Positions 1 to 9,047 of a stretch of 50,060 nt of DNA are shown here, piece by piece. Each line of letters opens with the position of its first letter. Within the stretch, counting starts at the first letter, position 1. A program made the position numbers and the translations under genes. Below the pieces are notes generated by a model. That model made no database searches. It was not told the DNA's origin and saw nothing but the letters and a program-made list of their open reading frames with translations. This DNA comes from Chara braunii (Eukaryota; Streptophyta; Charophyceae; Charales; Characeae). The stretch lies in assembly GCA_003427395.1 (NCBI GenBank), contig BFEA01000070.1, forward strand, positions 3,422,935 to 3,472,994. Direction: 5' to 3'.

Positions 1-21
1 ATCAAGATTCCACAGATATTA

Positions 22-117
22 GGCCTCGCTCCACTACTCTCGAAATGTGCAAAACGAGAAAGATACACGGCCATGATTTTTGTCTTTTGTGCATGTAGAG
101 AGTAGTGCAGCGACGCC
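22..117. repeat. Short foldback (MITE-like) element, copy 1
   Basis: A 96-bp unit starts GGCCTCGCTCCACTACTC and ends with its imperfect reverse complement (about 29-bp arms, 6-7 mismatches). A related unit follows at 175-299. No convincing target-site duplication flanks this copy. It has no coding capacity; a MITE or foldback repeat is inferred from symmetry alone. Confidence 0.45.
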
Positions 118-174
118 AATTAACGCGTCCATGAGTCCATGACAGCACACTCTCTTATTTCACTTGAAAGATAG

Positions 175-299
175 GGCCTCACTCCAGTACTCTCCAAATG
201 TGCAAAAGGAGAATGAATCTTCGGCTAGAGCAAGGAAAGAGATACACCCCCATATTTTTTGCCTTTGGTGCATGTGGAGAGTAGTAGTGGAGCCAGGCC
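175..299. repeat. Short foldback (MITE-like) element, copy 2
   Basis: A 125-bp unit related to the one at 22-117, with imperfect terminal inverted repeats beginning GGCCTCACTCCAGTACTC. It is bracketed by GATAG at 170-174 and GATAG at 300-304, a possible 5-bp target-site duplication. The internal sequence differs from copy 1, so this is a family member and not an exact tandem duplicate. Confidence 0.45.
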
Positions 300-454
300 G
301 ATAGATTGGCATCAAAAGAAAGAAATACACAATGTCATGATAAACTGTCATAAACACAATGTGGTCCCCGTGAAAAGCACATGTACGCCAATTAAAGGAT
401 GAGAAACTGATGGGTTGTTGTTTGTCTTTTTTTTCTCTCTCGTCTAAGAGAGAC

Positions 455-457
<3 letters not shown>

Positions 458-498
<41 letters not shown>

Positions 499-620
499 CT
501 TTTTTTTTTTTCCCCTTCCAGTAGATATCACAAAAAATTATTAAAAATCATAGGCGTGTAGAGATTTTTTTTATCAACACGCCCGTATCTCTCGCTCTCT
601 CTCTCTATATATATATATTG
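458..620. repeat. Poly-T tract and CT/TA microsatellite
   Basis: An almost pure T run occupies 458-511. It is followed by AT-rich DNA and a (CT)n(TA)n microsatellite at about 588-620. The microsatellite is the exact left border of the Penelope-like element starting at 611, consistent with the reported preference of permuted Penelope-like elements for microsatellite targets. An open reading frame running through the poly-T is an artefact. Confidence 0.7.
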
Positions 621-1365
621 TCACAAAACTATTCACTAAGACCACAAGCACGTGAAGTAGAAGGATAAATAAGATGAGCAAAGAAAGGAAAATGAAAGGA
701 TAGACATGCAAAGAGATAGACAAACCAGAATGACACAGAACAATGCCCTCTTATTATTCGTTTCACTGTATATTGAAGAAAGAATAAAAATCAAAAACAA
801 AAGCACATTGAAATCATTCAGTTTCTCAGTCTTCTTAACGCCTCCTCCACCGTGTATCTAACGTACAAGGCTCGCCACGTTGATGAAGTTGAGCACGAGT
901 TGCCCCCATCCCCGTATGCCATAACAGCCCACTTGCACGCTATGGGAAAGAGGCAGAGTGAAGGAAGTGGTGTTAAACACAAGGAAGAGAGGAGCAGACA
1001 GGGTAACCAGCAGACAGAGGGAGAAAAAACAAAAATAAAAATAAAAAACGTTGACACAAACATCTTCTTTCTTTTACTGCATTCTTCTTTCTTGCAGTTT
1101 TTGTGAAGAGTCTTCCACGTTCGGTTTTCAGCGCACCTGCACTTCCTTCTTCATTTTACAATATCATTTTCACCCTTTTGACTTTTCTTTTTAGGGTGTT
1201 TGGGTGCTGGGTACAAACAAAGTCAAATGACACAGACTTATATTCTTCTTTTACTGCAATATTCTTCACTGTTTTGCATCTCTAGTGAAGGGTTTCCCAC
1301 TTTTGCACATTCTTATACAGTTTTTTCAGCGCACCTGCACATTTTTGTCAAGGTGCAAAGTACGT
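611..1365 (-). other. 3' untranslated tail of Penelope-like element A
   Basis: About 755 bp downstream of the RING stop, shared at high identity with 7501-8255, ends in both copies at ATATATATTGTCAC. It is AT-rich with two internally similar segments (GCGCACCTGCAC preceded by CTGCA/TTTTTC tracts near 1130 and 1330). Open frames on either strand in this part are not conserved as proteins and are taken as non-coding. Confidence 0.65.
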
Positions 1366-1666
1366 CTAAGTAAGACCCTCACGACAAATAGGACAACTGT
1401 CATAAGGATGTGGGCGATGGTAGCATCCCTCCCGCTGATCCATAGGACGAAAACCATTCAGGTAAGCAACTTCGTCACCAGGAGCCAGGGCGGCTAGCAT
1501 TAACCATACCTCTGAAGCATGCACGACAGAGGGCATGCCGGTTGCAGACCATGACGATTGTGGGGCGTTCACCATCACAGTTAAGTGCACATTCACTATA
1601 GCGCCCGCAGACACAGATGGGACATACTGCATCTGGATGCAGAGGATGTTCACAATCCGGATACAA
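1366..1666 (-). pseudogene. C3HC4 RING finger, 3' end of element A
   Basis: RING fingers bind two zinc ions and recruit ubiquitin-conjugating enzymes. This copy retains every ligand in order: CPIC, then CNRHALCRAC (Cys-x2-His-x2-Cys-x2-Cys), then CPIC before the terminal stop. A two-base deletion near 1479 (relative to the copy at 8.2-8.6 kb) puts the final Cys pair in another frame, so the finger is broken here. The related copy reads through that point but has lost two ligands. It is the last coding feature before the 3' tail. Spacing fits RING-HC well; a non-ubiquitin zinc-binding role is possible. Confidence 0.7.
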
Positions 1667-1799
1667 GTGACATCCCTGTCGACAGCGGGCCCGAACAATT
1701 ATATGGTTGTAGTGATGTCGACAAAGTCGATGTTTTCCACAACCAAGTGTAACTGTGTCAGTGATCTCACAAAGAAGGAGGTCACAAGGTGTTAATGCA

Positions 1800-2110
1800 G
1801 TATGTGGGGGTTAAAGCAGGCACAGTGACAGACGTGGAGGTAGGCACGGAGACAGACACAAAAACGGGCATGGAGACAGGTGTGGAGGCAGGCACAGAGG
1901 TAGCTGTAGAGGCGGGGACGGAAGTACATATGGTACTGATAGAGTCAGTAATCTGGAAGGAGACAGACACCGAAACAGGCACAGAAACCGGCACAGAAAT
2001 AGGCACAAAGACAGGTACAGAGGGAGGCACATAGACAGGCATGGAGACAGGCACAGAGGCAGGCACAAAGATAGGCGTAGAGGCGGGCAGGGAAGTACAG
2101 GAGGTACCCA
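1800..2110 (-). repeat. Val/Pro-coding minisatellite linker
   Basis: Degenerate 6/12/18-bp repeats (ACAGGCACAGA-type on the plus strand) encode runs of VPVSVPVFVP on the minus strand between the Josephin-like domain and the RING finger. The frame is continuous with the Josephin-like segment and closes near 1782. As a protein it would be an extended spacer. The plus-strand ORF over the same bases (ETGTETGTE) is a shadow. Confidence 0.6.
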
Positions 2111-2111
2111 T

Positions 2112-2552
2112 AGGGTCAATGACCTGGAACAGTTGCAGGTTACGATAATGACGCACGAGATCAGAGATGGCAGTAATTGTTTGCACCATAGCACCGTCAT
2201 TCCATAATTCCCAAGAACCAGAGGCAAGGACAAGAGCAGTGTAATGGGCAGGAGTATGTAGAATATAGGCACAAACGCGCAAACAGTGGTTCGGGTCGCC
2301 ACTCGAAGGGGCACGCTGCACATCAAGCCGGCGCCTTATCAAAGCAGTCTCCAAAACCGAGACATTGAATCCCCCATGTCGAGTGTAATTACTATCCTGT
2401 GGGGGGTGCAAAGACGGGTTCTCGCCATATAACTCACGCTCCTGAGCATCAAGATTGGAAGCAATGGCAAAAAAACTGAGTGAGTATATGGTTCCCGATG
2501 ATAGGCTTGTAGGCAGATGTTAGTAGCAGCGAGGCCACACAGATTCGGTGGA
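2112..2552 (-). pseudogene. Josephin-like cysteine protease (deubiquitinase-type) domain
   Basis: Josephin domains (ataxin-3 family) are clan CA cysteine proteases that cleave ubiquitin linkages. The minus strand shows the family landmarks in order. NLCGLAATNICLQAYHRE gives the catalytic-Cys segment (Cys codon 2537-2539). FAIASNLDAQEREL matches the LxxIAxxLDxxER helix. SNYTRHGGFNVSVLETAL matches the GxFSIQVLxxAL strand-helix. HYTALVL holds the catalytic His (2244-2246), and SWELWND offers the Asn/Asp (2199-2201/2196-2198). The end, LQLFQVID, matches the family's final strand. A frameshift in a seven-base homopolymer (2469-2475) separates the Cys segment from the rest. The call is motif recognition without a profile search; a more distant clan CA protease is the main alternative. 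Confidence 0.65.
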
Positions 2553-2815
2553 GGCCAGTCAGGGGGATTTTCTACAGAATCTCTTACAGGCCCCTTGCCA
2601 AGTTCATCCTCGGACGGTCCCTCGCCATCATCCCTCCTATTTTGTGTTAGCCGCGTTGTAGAAAGATCTGAAGTCGAAGAGCGTTGTAGGCATGGTAAGG
2701 ACGCTTGGGGCGGCAAAAGANGGGGACAGGATGTTGGGGAGGGCCGTGGTGGGGAGAATGAACGGGTTCTTCTTCGTCCAAGAATAGAGATGGAGGAAAG
2801 GGGAGTAAGGTGAGG

Positions 2816-3600
2816 CTAGGAAGTAGGTCGAAACCGACGTCTAAGACGGCGAAGTGGGCTTTCTGCAGGGGAAGAACATGATGACGGAGTCTGTGTGGAC
2901 GAGGTGGTTTGTGGATTAGGAAGAGGGGTAGCGGATTGAGACAAAACCAGGGGAGGTCGGAGTGGTGAAAACAGCGGTGGTACAGTAGCCGGAAGGTGGG
3001 TAACAGACGGAGATAAAACCAGGGGAAGTAAAGGCGGTGAAGATGAGAAGGATGAAGTCAGGGGTGGTGAAGTGGCTGAAGCGGACACAGGGGGGGCAGT
3101 CGNAGGTGAGACCCAAAGAGGGGACTCTGCAGGTGGTAATGCAGGCATGGCCACAGATACCATGGAGGAGCACACCAAGACCGAGGGCAACACAACAGTT
3201 GTGGTGGCCACGGATGCCATGGAGGAACACACCGAAACCAAGGGCGACGCAGCAGCCGTGGTGGCCACGGATGCCATGGAGGAACACACCGAGACCAAGG
3301 GCGACACAGCAGTTGCGGGTCGAGTTGCTCTCGCGGAATCAATCGTAGAAGCAGCCAAGGTCGATGGGGAAGAGGCTGCGAACCGAAAAGGGGTAGCCAG
3401 GGTCACAAACGGCATGGAAGGGGTCATTACGACTGATGAGGACGCAGGTGCAGCAGATGCAGGTAATGAAGAAGAGGCTGTGATAGGTGTGACAGACGCC
3501 GGTGATGAAGAAGGGGCTGTGACAGGCGTAGTCCGAGGACAGTGTGTGGACACCCGAGAAAGAGGGTGATGGATAGACCATCGAAGCATGCTGCGGAACC
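2816..3600 (-). pseudogene. Pro/Ser/Thr-rich linker of element A with 57-bp tandem repeat
   Basis: An open minus-strand frame of about 267 codons is dominated by Pro, Ser, Thr, Ala and Val, with no recognisable fold. It joins the RT thumb to the Josephin-like region and probably acts as a disordered tether if translated. Three in-frame 57-bp (19-codon) repeats lie at about 3147-3203, 3204-3260 and 3261-3317, each encoding a VSVCSSMASVATT-like segment. One ambiguous base (3103) interrupts the frame. The opposite strand is also open here, as often happens in biased low-complexity sequence, and is treated as a shadow. Confidence 0.5.
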
Positions 3601-4254
3601 AGCTGGAGAGGCGGGTCACGTGGGCAGGGTACCTGTGTTGACGTTTTTACGAATATAGGAAGTCCATCCTTTCGCAAGCGTTGTTGGAGAGTGCCCGCGA
3701 AAAAGCATACGGTGTGTGAGCATCGCTGTTGCAGTCTTAAAGTCATACCAGTTGTTGCAGACATACTCGAACCTAGTAAGTTGGCCTGTAAACACTCCCG
3801 CCGACTGGTGTGCAGGGACATTAGACGCAGCACTAGGATAACGAATAATAGGGAAATTTCATTCAGCTGCTTTGTCAAAGACACTCATACGCAAGGAACC
3901 GTCAGGGCGGACTTGGAGACGTGCACCCAAGAATGTGCAAGAGCCATCAGGCGCTGTGGTCTTCTTCCATTCAAGGCCATAATGCTCAAACGGTGGTGGT
4001 AGATGTCCCCATGAGAGAACATCATCGATCAAGCGGTATGTGAAGGCATACCGTTGAGCTGCGCAAAGATCACGCTGCTGGAGGTCGTCAACAAACCGAG
4101 CCTCATCCCAATACAACGTCAAATTAGCTATCTCCGGACCAGAATTAGTTCCCTATCGGGATGCCAATCAGCTGGTGTCGCAAGGTGCCGTCCGCTGCAT
4201 AAAGATTTGTGTTTGTGACAATGAAATGGAGATGTTCAAGAATTTGGGAAACGG
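3600..4254 (-). pseudogene. RT palm and thumb of element A (frameshifted)
   Basis: This continues the RT in shifted frames. Motif B is split by a one-base frameshift near 4150: QLIGIPIG lies in one frame and TNSGPEIANLTLYWDEARF in the next. Motif C is YRLIDDVLSW, followed by the FLGARLQVRPDG segment typical of motifs D/E. Beyond a stop near 3860 come conserved-looking thumb residues (FEYVCNNWYDF, LFRGHSPTTLAKGW), which end near 3640 before the low-complexity linker. At least two frameshifts and two stops show the RT is dead in this copy. The Asp-Asp pair and the Gly-rich motif B agree with Penelope/telomerase-like RTs. Confidence 0.8.
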
Positions 4255-6696
4255 TCAAGGTGTTGGATCCGGTATCAACCGTCCACTCCCTTGACGGGGC
4301 CCTTTAACAATCATGTTAAGGGTAGGAGGATGTGTGCGCCCTTGTGTGTGCTGTTGTAAGGCATATGTATAGGCTTCGTTAACCGCTTTTGATACATTAT
4401 GACAGGTACGGTCATGAGGAAGATTGATATACATAGTTGTGAAATCAATAGTGCGAGGAGCATGCTCACAAAGAGAACATGAATTACGTTTGAGATCAAG
4501 CATCACCTCCTCAGCGCTTTGCACGATCCAGCACCGTCTCACACCAGTTTGCTGATACAACAGATTATCCTTCTCACGGAGAGTCTCAATGACTCCTTGT
4601 AATGCAACGCTGAGGCGGGCAAAAGTGACGGTAGTGCTGGCCAAGGGTTTGTGGGGAGGTCGATGGTGGATTGCATGAACAGATGGCGACATTGATCGAG
4701 ATCGCTGCGGCAGAGAGAGATTGTTTCGTTCTGTAACGCCGACAATACTGCAAAGCCCAGGGGGCGATTTATGCGCTTTAAGTGCATAGTACAGATACGG
4801 CAACGTGTCTGTGTGTGTATATCCCCACCGATGATTCCAAAGCGCGTGGTGTTTGAGAATATCTGCGACAGAGTCAAGAGGCACATCATAGGTAGGGCTG
4901 TCTAAATGAGCAGATAGATGAGACAAGTACCAATTTTTACAACATATTGCTAAGTTGTGTGAGGTCTTGTCAACAGGAACAATAACAAAGTGTTGTTGAA
5001 GGTGTCTCAAAGCCCTGTGCACTGAGTGAAGGGAGTGCGGTTGTCGTGTAGTAGTGTGGGGGTATGAGATGTTGCTTTGGCAACGTGTGAGAACGGTTGA
5101 GCGCCATTGATGCAATTTGTTCAGAGCGGTCGGTCGAAGCTGCTCGGAGACCGACCTCAGGTATTTAGCAATATACTCGTCAAGGCCGACTCTAACAGCC
5201 TGAAGCACATCAACGATTTGTCCATTAAGACGATACTTCGAGCCTTCATGGAACAAGTCGCGGAGGCGATCATTAGGAATGATATCGCAGTTGGTTGTAA
5301 CAACATGGTCGTCGACTAAGTGTGAGCAGTTAGGAAACACTTTCCGACATTGACAGTCTGAGGGGTCAAGCAGAGAGATCCCAGGTGTTACGCTGAGCGC
5401 GACTTCCGTGAAATTAGAGAATTGGACGCGAGTTGGCGGCAACAACTTATCACAGATACGCAGGTGTGCTGCGGCATCAAGGTCAGGGTGCAAGTGGAGC
5501 ACCTGGGGTGCATGTAGGGCTTGTCGCAGGCCCGTTACCTGAGACACCTCGTGCATGTGCACAACTTTAATATAATCAAGGAAGGCATCTCGAGACTGGG
5601 TTGTGTATCGTTGGCGGACATGTTGATACTTCCGAATCAGGCATTCAAGCTGCTGGATACGCGCACTCATATCTGCATTGGAGATATTATTGCTCAACCA
5701 CTGCAGCAAGCGGGCACGCCAAACTGACGTTGCTCGCTGGATGACAGATTCCATCTGTTGCGAATTGCCAGCAGCAGCTTGTGAGAGAAGATTGTGCAAT
5801 GCAGGCCGGACTTGAAAGTCGGGGCCTGGACGCAAATCAATAGGTTGGGGCTGTTGATGGTCTAACGGACGAGGGCCTCTCTGTGTCCATCGTTGAGGAC
5901 AACGTTGTTGTCTTCTTGCAGGCAGGCGAGCAAGCAGCAGGACAACGTTGAGACCAGCTGGATGAAGAGTTCGCAACCGACGTACCCAATAGGCTTCCCG
6001 TGTCGTAGCTGCCCGTCGAAAAAGGTTACGGTCAACAAGACCCTGCGGTGTATGGTAAAGGGCCGGGTCAATACGTTCCAAGGGCCAAACTGCAAAATTG
6101 AAGAGGTTTTGACAAGACATGACACTGTAGAGGCGGCGACGCCGGAACTCCACAGCAGAACGACGAACATGCCAATGCTCCTGCAAACGTTGATGCGAAG
6201 AGTGCATAGTCTGACCTATGTAAAGACGCCCAGAGGGGATATGAACGATGGCATAGATCACTCCTCAGACACAGAGAGGGTTCTTACCTGATTGCAATGC
6301 CTGTTGATCAATGCCTCTCAACTGCAATTCAAAACGCTCTGTTTGAATCGCCGTGTTAAGTTGTTGCAACTGCCTCTTGCGCCAAGTACCTGCAGAGTAA
6401 AGGTCAGTATTCCAGCGAAGGTGTCGAATCCAATCAACTCGACGTGTGGAATCAGCGTGTAGATGAGGCTGGGAGGAAAAAGCAGAAAAGAGTCGATGAT
6501 TATTACGAGAAACTATACGTAAAGTAGTGTCAACAGGAAATCTCCCAAGAATTCCTTGATCCACCGTGTCTAATGTAGTGTCAACAAGAAATCTACCAAG
6601 GATTCCCTGACCTATGTTGCCTGGAACTACGCCTACTATGCCAGTAGTAAGAAACTTCCCGAGAATCCCCTGATTAATCCTTTGTGTTGAATTCAT
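4255..6696 (-). pseudogene. GIY-YIG endonuclease / CxC / N-terminal RT part of element A
   Basis: One frame runs from 6696 to 4255 with a single nonsense codon at 6262-6264; the copy at 14.27-15.68 kb has Arg there and reads through. The N-terminus carries three QGILG(R/K)F repeats. GIY-YIG follows, with IYAIVHI and LYIGQT, then QRLQEHW and a conserved Glu in REAYWVRRL before a Pro-x-Gly-Leu-Asn stretch. The CxC linker motif (CQC) is at 5347-5355. The RT begins with a VPVDKTSHN segment and reaches motif A (IDFTTMYINLPHD). The nuclease would nick target DNA and the RT would copy element RNA from the nick. The RT then shifts frame near 4255. Family assignment rests on domain order and motifs. 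Confidence 0.85.
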
Positions 6697-6852
6697 TTGT
6701 TTAAAAGTAAGTTTTTTTTTTTTTTTTTAATTTTTAATTTTTTGGTAAGAGAAGAGACGAAGAGGTGCACAGAAAGGCAAGGTTTTAGGCCCGGCGGCCA
6801 GTTCGGGAACTGATCCTGCCGCTGTCCTGTTCGTATGGTATTCACCATTAGC

Positions 6853-7500
6853 AGTGAGCCAACAGAATGTTGGTTCATGTATGACTCTGCATCCCCCGGT
6901 GAGTGTGTCGTGACCCGGTATAATCCAATATGATCCTAGTGCTCACAGCCTTGCACCGACAGACCAACAGCGTCAGTTCAGCAAAATGAAGCCAACCTAT
7001 AGGCTTTATTAATATGTGAGGTTTACACGAAAGTGTACGATACAAAGAGGTGAGATGGGCATGGGGGCTGCCACCCGGGTTTGGCTAACCTTGGGTGGGC
7101 CGTAACTATACCCACCACATAGGAAAAGGGTTACAACCAGTGTCCTTACGGTGACCGCCACCACAGTCCTTATGTGCACAATACCTTATACAATAATAAA
7201 ACTGTAGCACCCGGCAACGTACCAGATCAAACACCTAACAGGGCTAATATTGTCCAAGCATAAAGAAAATAATGACAAAGTACCAGGTCATCAGAGAGCC
7301 CGCCGAATGAAATACAGCCCCTGAAAGGATTCAGGAAGCAATGAGAGAACAGGGGGCACAATGCAGAACGAAGATTGACAATACGCAATCTATACATCAA
7401 TGAAAGACATCAATTGAAGGTTCAATTGAAGAATCGCCTGGTTGTACAGGCCCGACGCTGGCCGTTCGATCTGCAAACGCAGAGAGCTAGCAACGTCGGC
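6853..7500. other. Unassigned spacer, possibly LTR-like
   Basis: This 648-bp stretch lies between the upstream border of element A and the 3' border of the second copy. It opens with a small hairpin (GAGCCAACA/TGTTGGTTC, 6854-6876). From about 6903 it reads TGTGTCGTGACCCGG and ends ...GTCGGCA at 7500, the TG...CA form of a plant LTR, but no second copy or target duplication is visible. It could also be the 5' untranslated region of element A if 7501-8576 is its pseudo-LTR. No coding region seen. Confidence 0.3.
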
Positions 7501-8576
7501 ATATATATTGTCACAGAACTATTCACTAAGACCACAAGTACGTGAAGTAGAAGGAGAAATAAGATGAGCAAAGAAAGGAAAATGAAAGGGTAGACAGACA
7601 AAGAGACAGACAAACCAGAATGACACAGAACAATGTCCTCTTATTCTTCGTTTCACTGTATCCTGAAGAAAGGATAAAAATCAAAAACAAAAGCACATTG
7701 AAATCATTCAGTTTCTCAGTCTTCTTAACGCCTCCTCCACCGTGCCTCTAACGTACAAGGCTCGCCACGTTGATGAAGTTAAGCGCGAGCTGCCCCCATC
7801 CCCGTATGCCATAACAACCCACTTGCACGCTATGGGAAAGAGGCAAAGTGAAGGAAGAGGTGTTAAACATAAGGAAGAGAGGAGCAGACAGGGTAACCAG
7901 CAGACAGAGGAAGAAAAAACAAAAATAAAAATAAAAAACGTTGACACAAACATCTTTTTTCTTTTACTGCATTCTTCTTTCTTGCAGTTTTGGTGAAGAG
8001 TCTACCACGTTCGGTTTTCAGCGCACCTGCACTTCCTTCTTCATTTTACAATNTCATTTTCACCCTTTGGACTTTTNTTTTTAGNGTGTTTGGGTGCAGG
8101 GTACAAACAAAGTAAAATGACACAGACTTATATTCTTCTTTTACTGCAATATTCTTCACTGTTTTGCAGTTCTAGTGAAGGGTTTNCCACTTTTGCACAT
8201 TNTTGTACACTCTTTTCAGCGCACCTGCACATTTTTGTCAAGGTGCAAGGTACGTCNAAGTAAGACCCTCANGACAAATAGGACAACTGTCATAAGGATG
8301 CGGGCGATGGTAGCAGCCCTCCCGCTGATCCATAGGACGAAAACCATTCAGGTAAGCAACTTCGTCACAGCAGGAGCCAGGGCGGCTAGCATTAACCATA
8401 CCTCTAAAGCATGCACGACAGAGGGCATGCCGGTTGCTGGCCATGACAATTGTGGGGCGTTCACCATCACAATTAATTGCACATTCACTATAGCACCCGC
8501 AGGCACAGATGGGACGTACTGCATCTGGATGTAGAAGATGTTCACAATCCGGATACAGGTGGCATCCCTGCCGACA
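7501..8576 (-). mobile_element. 5'-truncated Penelope-like copy B (RING plus 3' tail) or pseudo-LTR
   Basis: This segment is collinear with 611-1684 at high identity, with eight ambiguous bases (8053, 8077, 8085, 8186, 8202, 8257, 8272, plus one just beyond at 8971). It ends at the same ATATATATTG 3' border. Homology stops abruptly at 8576, where Ty3/gypsy RNase H sequence begins. A fixed 3' end with a variable 5' end is the usual product of target-primed reverse transcription. Penelope-like elements also form partial tandem copies (pseudo-LTRs), which would make this the upstream repeat of element A. Confidence 0.75.
8238..8575 (-). pseudogene. RING finger of copy B
   Basis: The same domain as 1366-1666, but with two extra bases restoring one frame through RPGSCCDEVAYLNGF to the CPIC-like terminal pair (one residue is ambiguous at 8272). 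Two zinc ligands have changed: the first Cys is now Arg (VRPIC) and the third Cys is Ser (ASNRHALCRAC). The two copies are therefore damaged in complementary ways, showing that an intact finger existed in the source element. Confidence 0.65.
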
Positions 8577-9047
8577 TTTAGGCCTTGAACAAATTCTCGG
8601 GGTTTCATACCCGCACTCGGCCGTCGGTGGGCAGCCGCCGCGGGCGGGATCCCAACCGCAGGCGGTAAAATGCCATGCGATCGCGACCGCGGGTGATACA
8701 TAGCCTCACGTTCATCGAAAGTGTAGTTTTGGTAGGCAGTAACTGACGGGAGTAGAAGGCGATCGGGCAATCCCCAACATGAGTCTCGACAGTCCTATCC
8801 TCAGCGGTGGTCGGGTAGTAAGTAACGAAGGTCCGAACTGTCAGTGGAAGGAAATGGTGGGAGGGTAGACGTAAGTCAAGAAGCAGTGTCAGCAGGAGGG
8901 GGGGGGGAGGACGAACATGAGGATAAGGTGAATCGGGAGGAGAGGGAAACACCTGAGAAAGTACTGCTCCNACTGCAAAATCTGACGCATCAGTGGTGAC
9001 AATGAAGGGGCAATCAAAATCGGGGAGGCGAAGAATCGGCGTACAAG
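8577..9047 (-). pseudogene. RNase H N-terminal fragment of gypsy 1
   Basis: The minus strand shows PIAFYSRQLLP and, in a neighbouring frame, NYTFDEREAMY, the typical opening of a gypsy RNase H (residues around the second catalytic position). The two pieces are in different frames, so at least one frameshift separates them. A GC-rich, G-homopolymer-containing segment (8898-8912) and an ambiguous base at 8971 add noise. The domain is cut at 8577 by the Penelope-like fragment. Confidence 0.6.

Larger units (their letters stand above)
611..6852 (-). mobile_element. Penelope-like retroelement A (permuted, Chlamys-type) with downstream ubiquitin-related module
   Basis: Read on the minus strand, the order is N-terminal repeat region, GIY-YIG nuclease, CxC motif, RT, Pro/Ser/Thr-rich linker, Josephin-like domain, Val/Pro repeat linker, RING finger, 3' tail. 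Nuclease-before-RT with a CxC linker defines the permuted Naiad/Chlamys clade. The 3' border (611) is fixed by a second copy ending at 7501, and the upstream border (6852) by a third copy ending at 15676. The 3' end lies in a CT/TA microsatellite. Several frameshifts and stops make this copy non-functional. The 1.08-kb repeat at 7501-8576 could be an upstream pseudo-LTR or an independent 5'-truncated copy. Membership of the Josephin segment in this same element is an inference, because no second copy of that part lies in the window. Confidence 0.75.

Noticed and set aside
160-531. 123-codon minus-strand frame beginning with a poly-Lys run
   Set aside because: It is created by the T homopolymer; no domain and not conserved.
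818-1106. Opposed ~80-codon frames also present at 7708-7996
   Set aside because: Conserved only because the underlying 3' tail is duplicated. Both strands are open and neither shows protein-like constraint.
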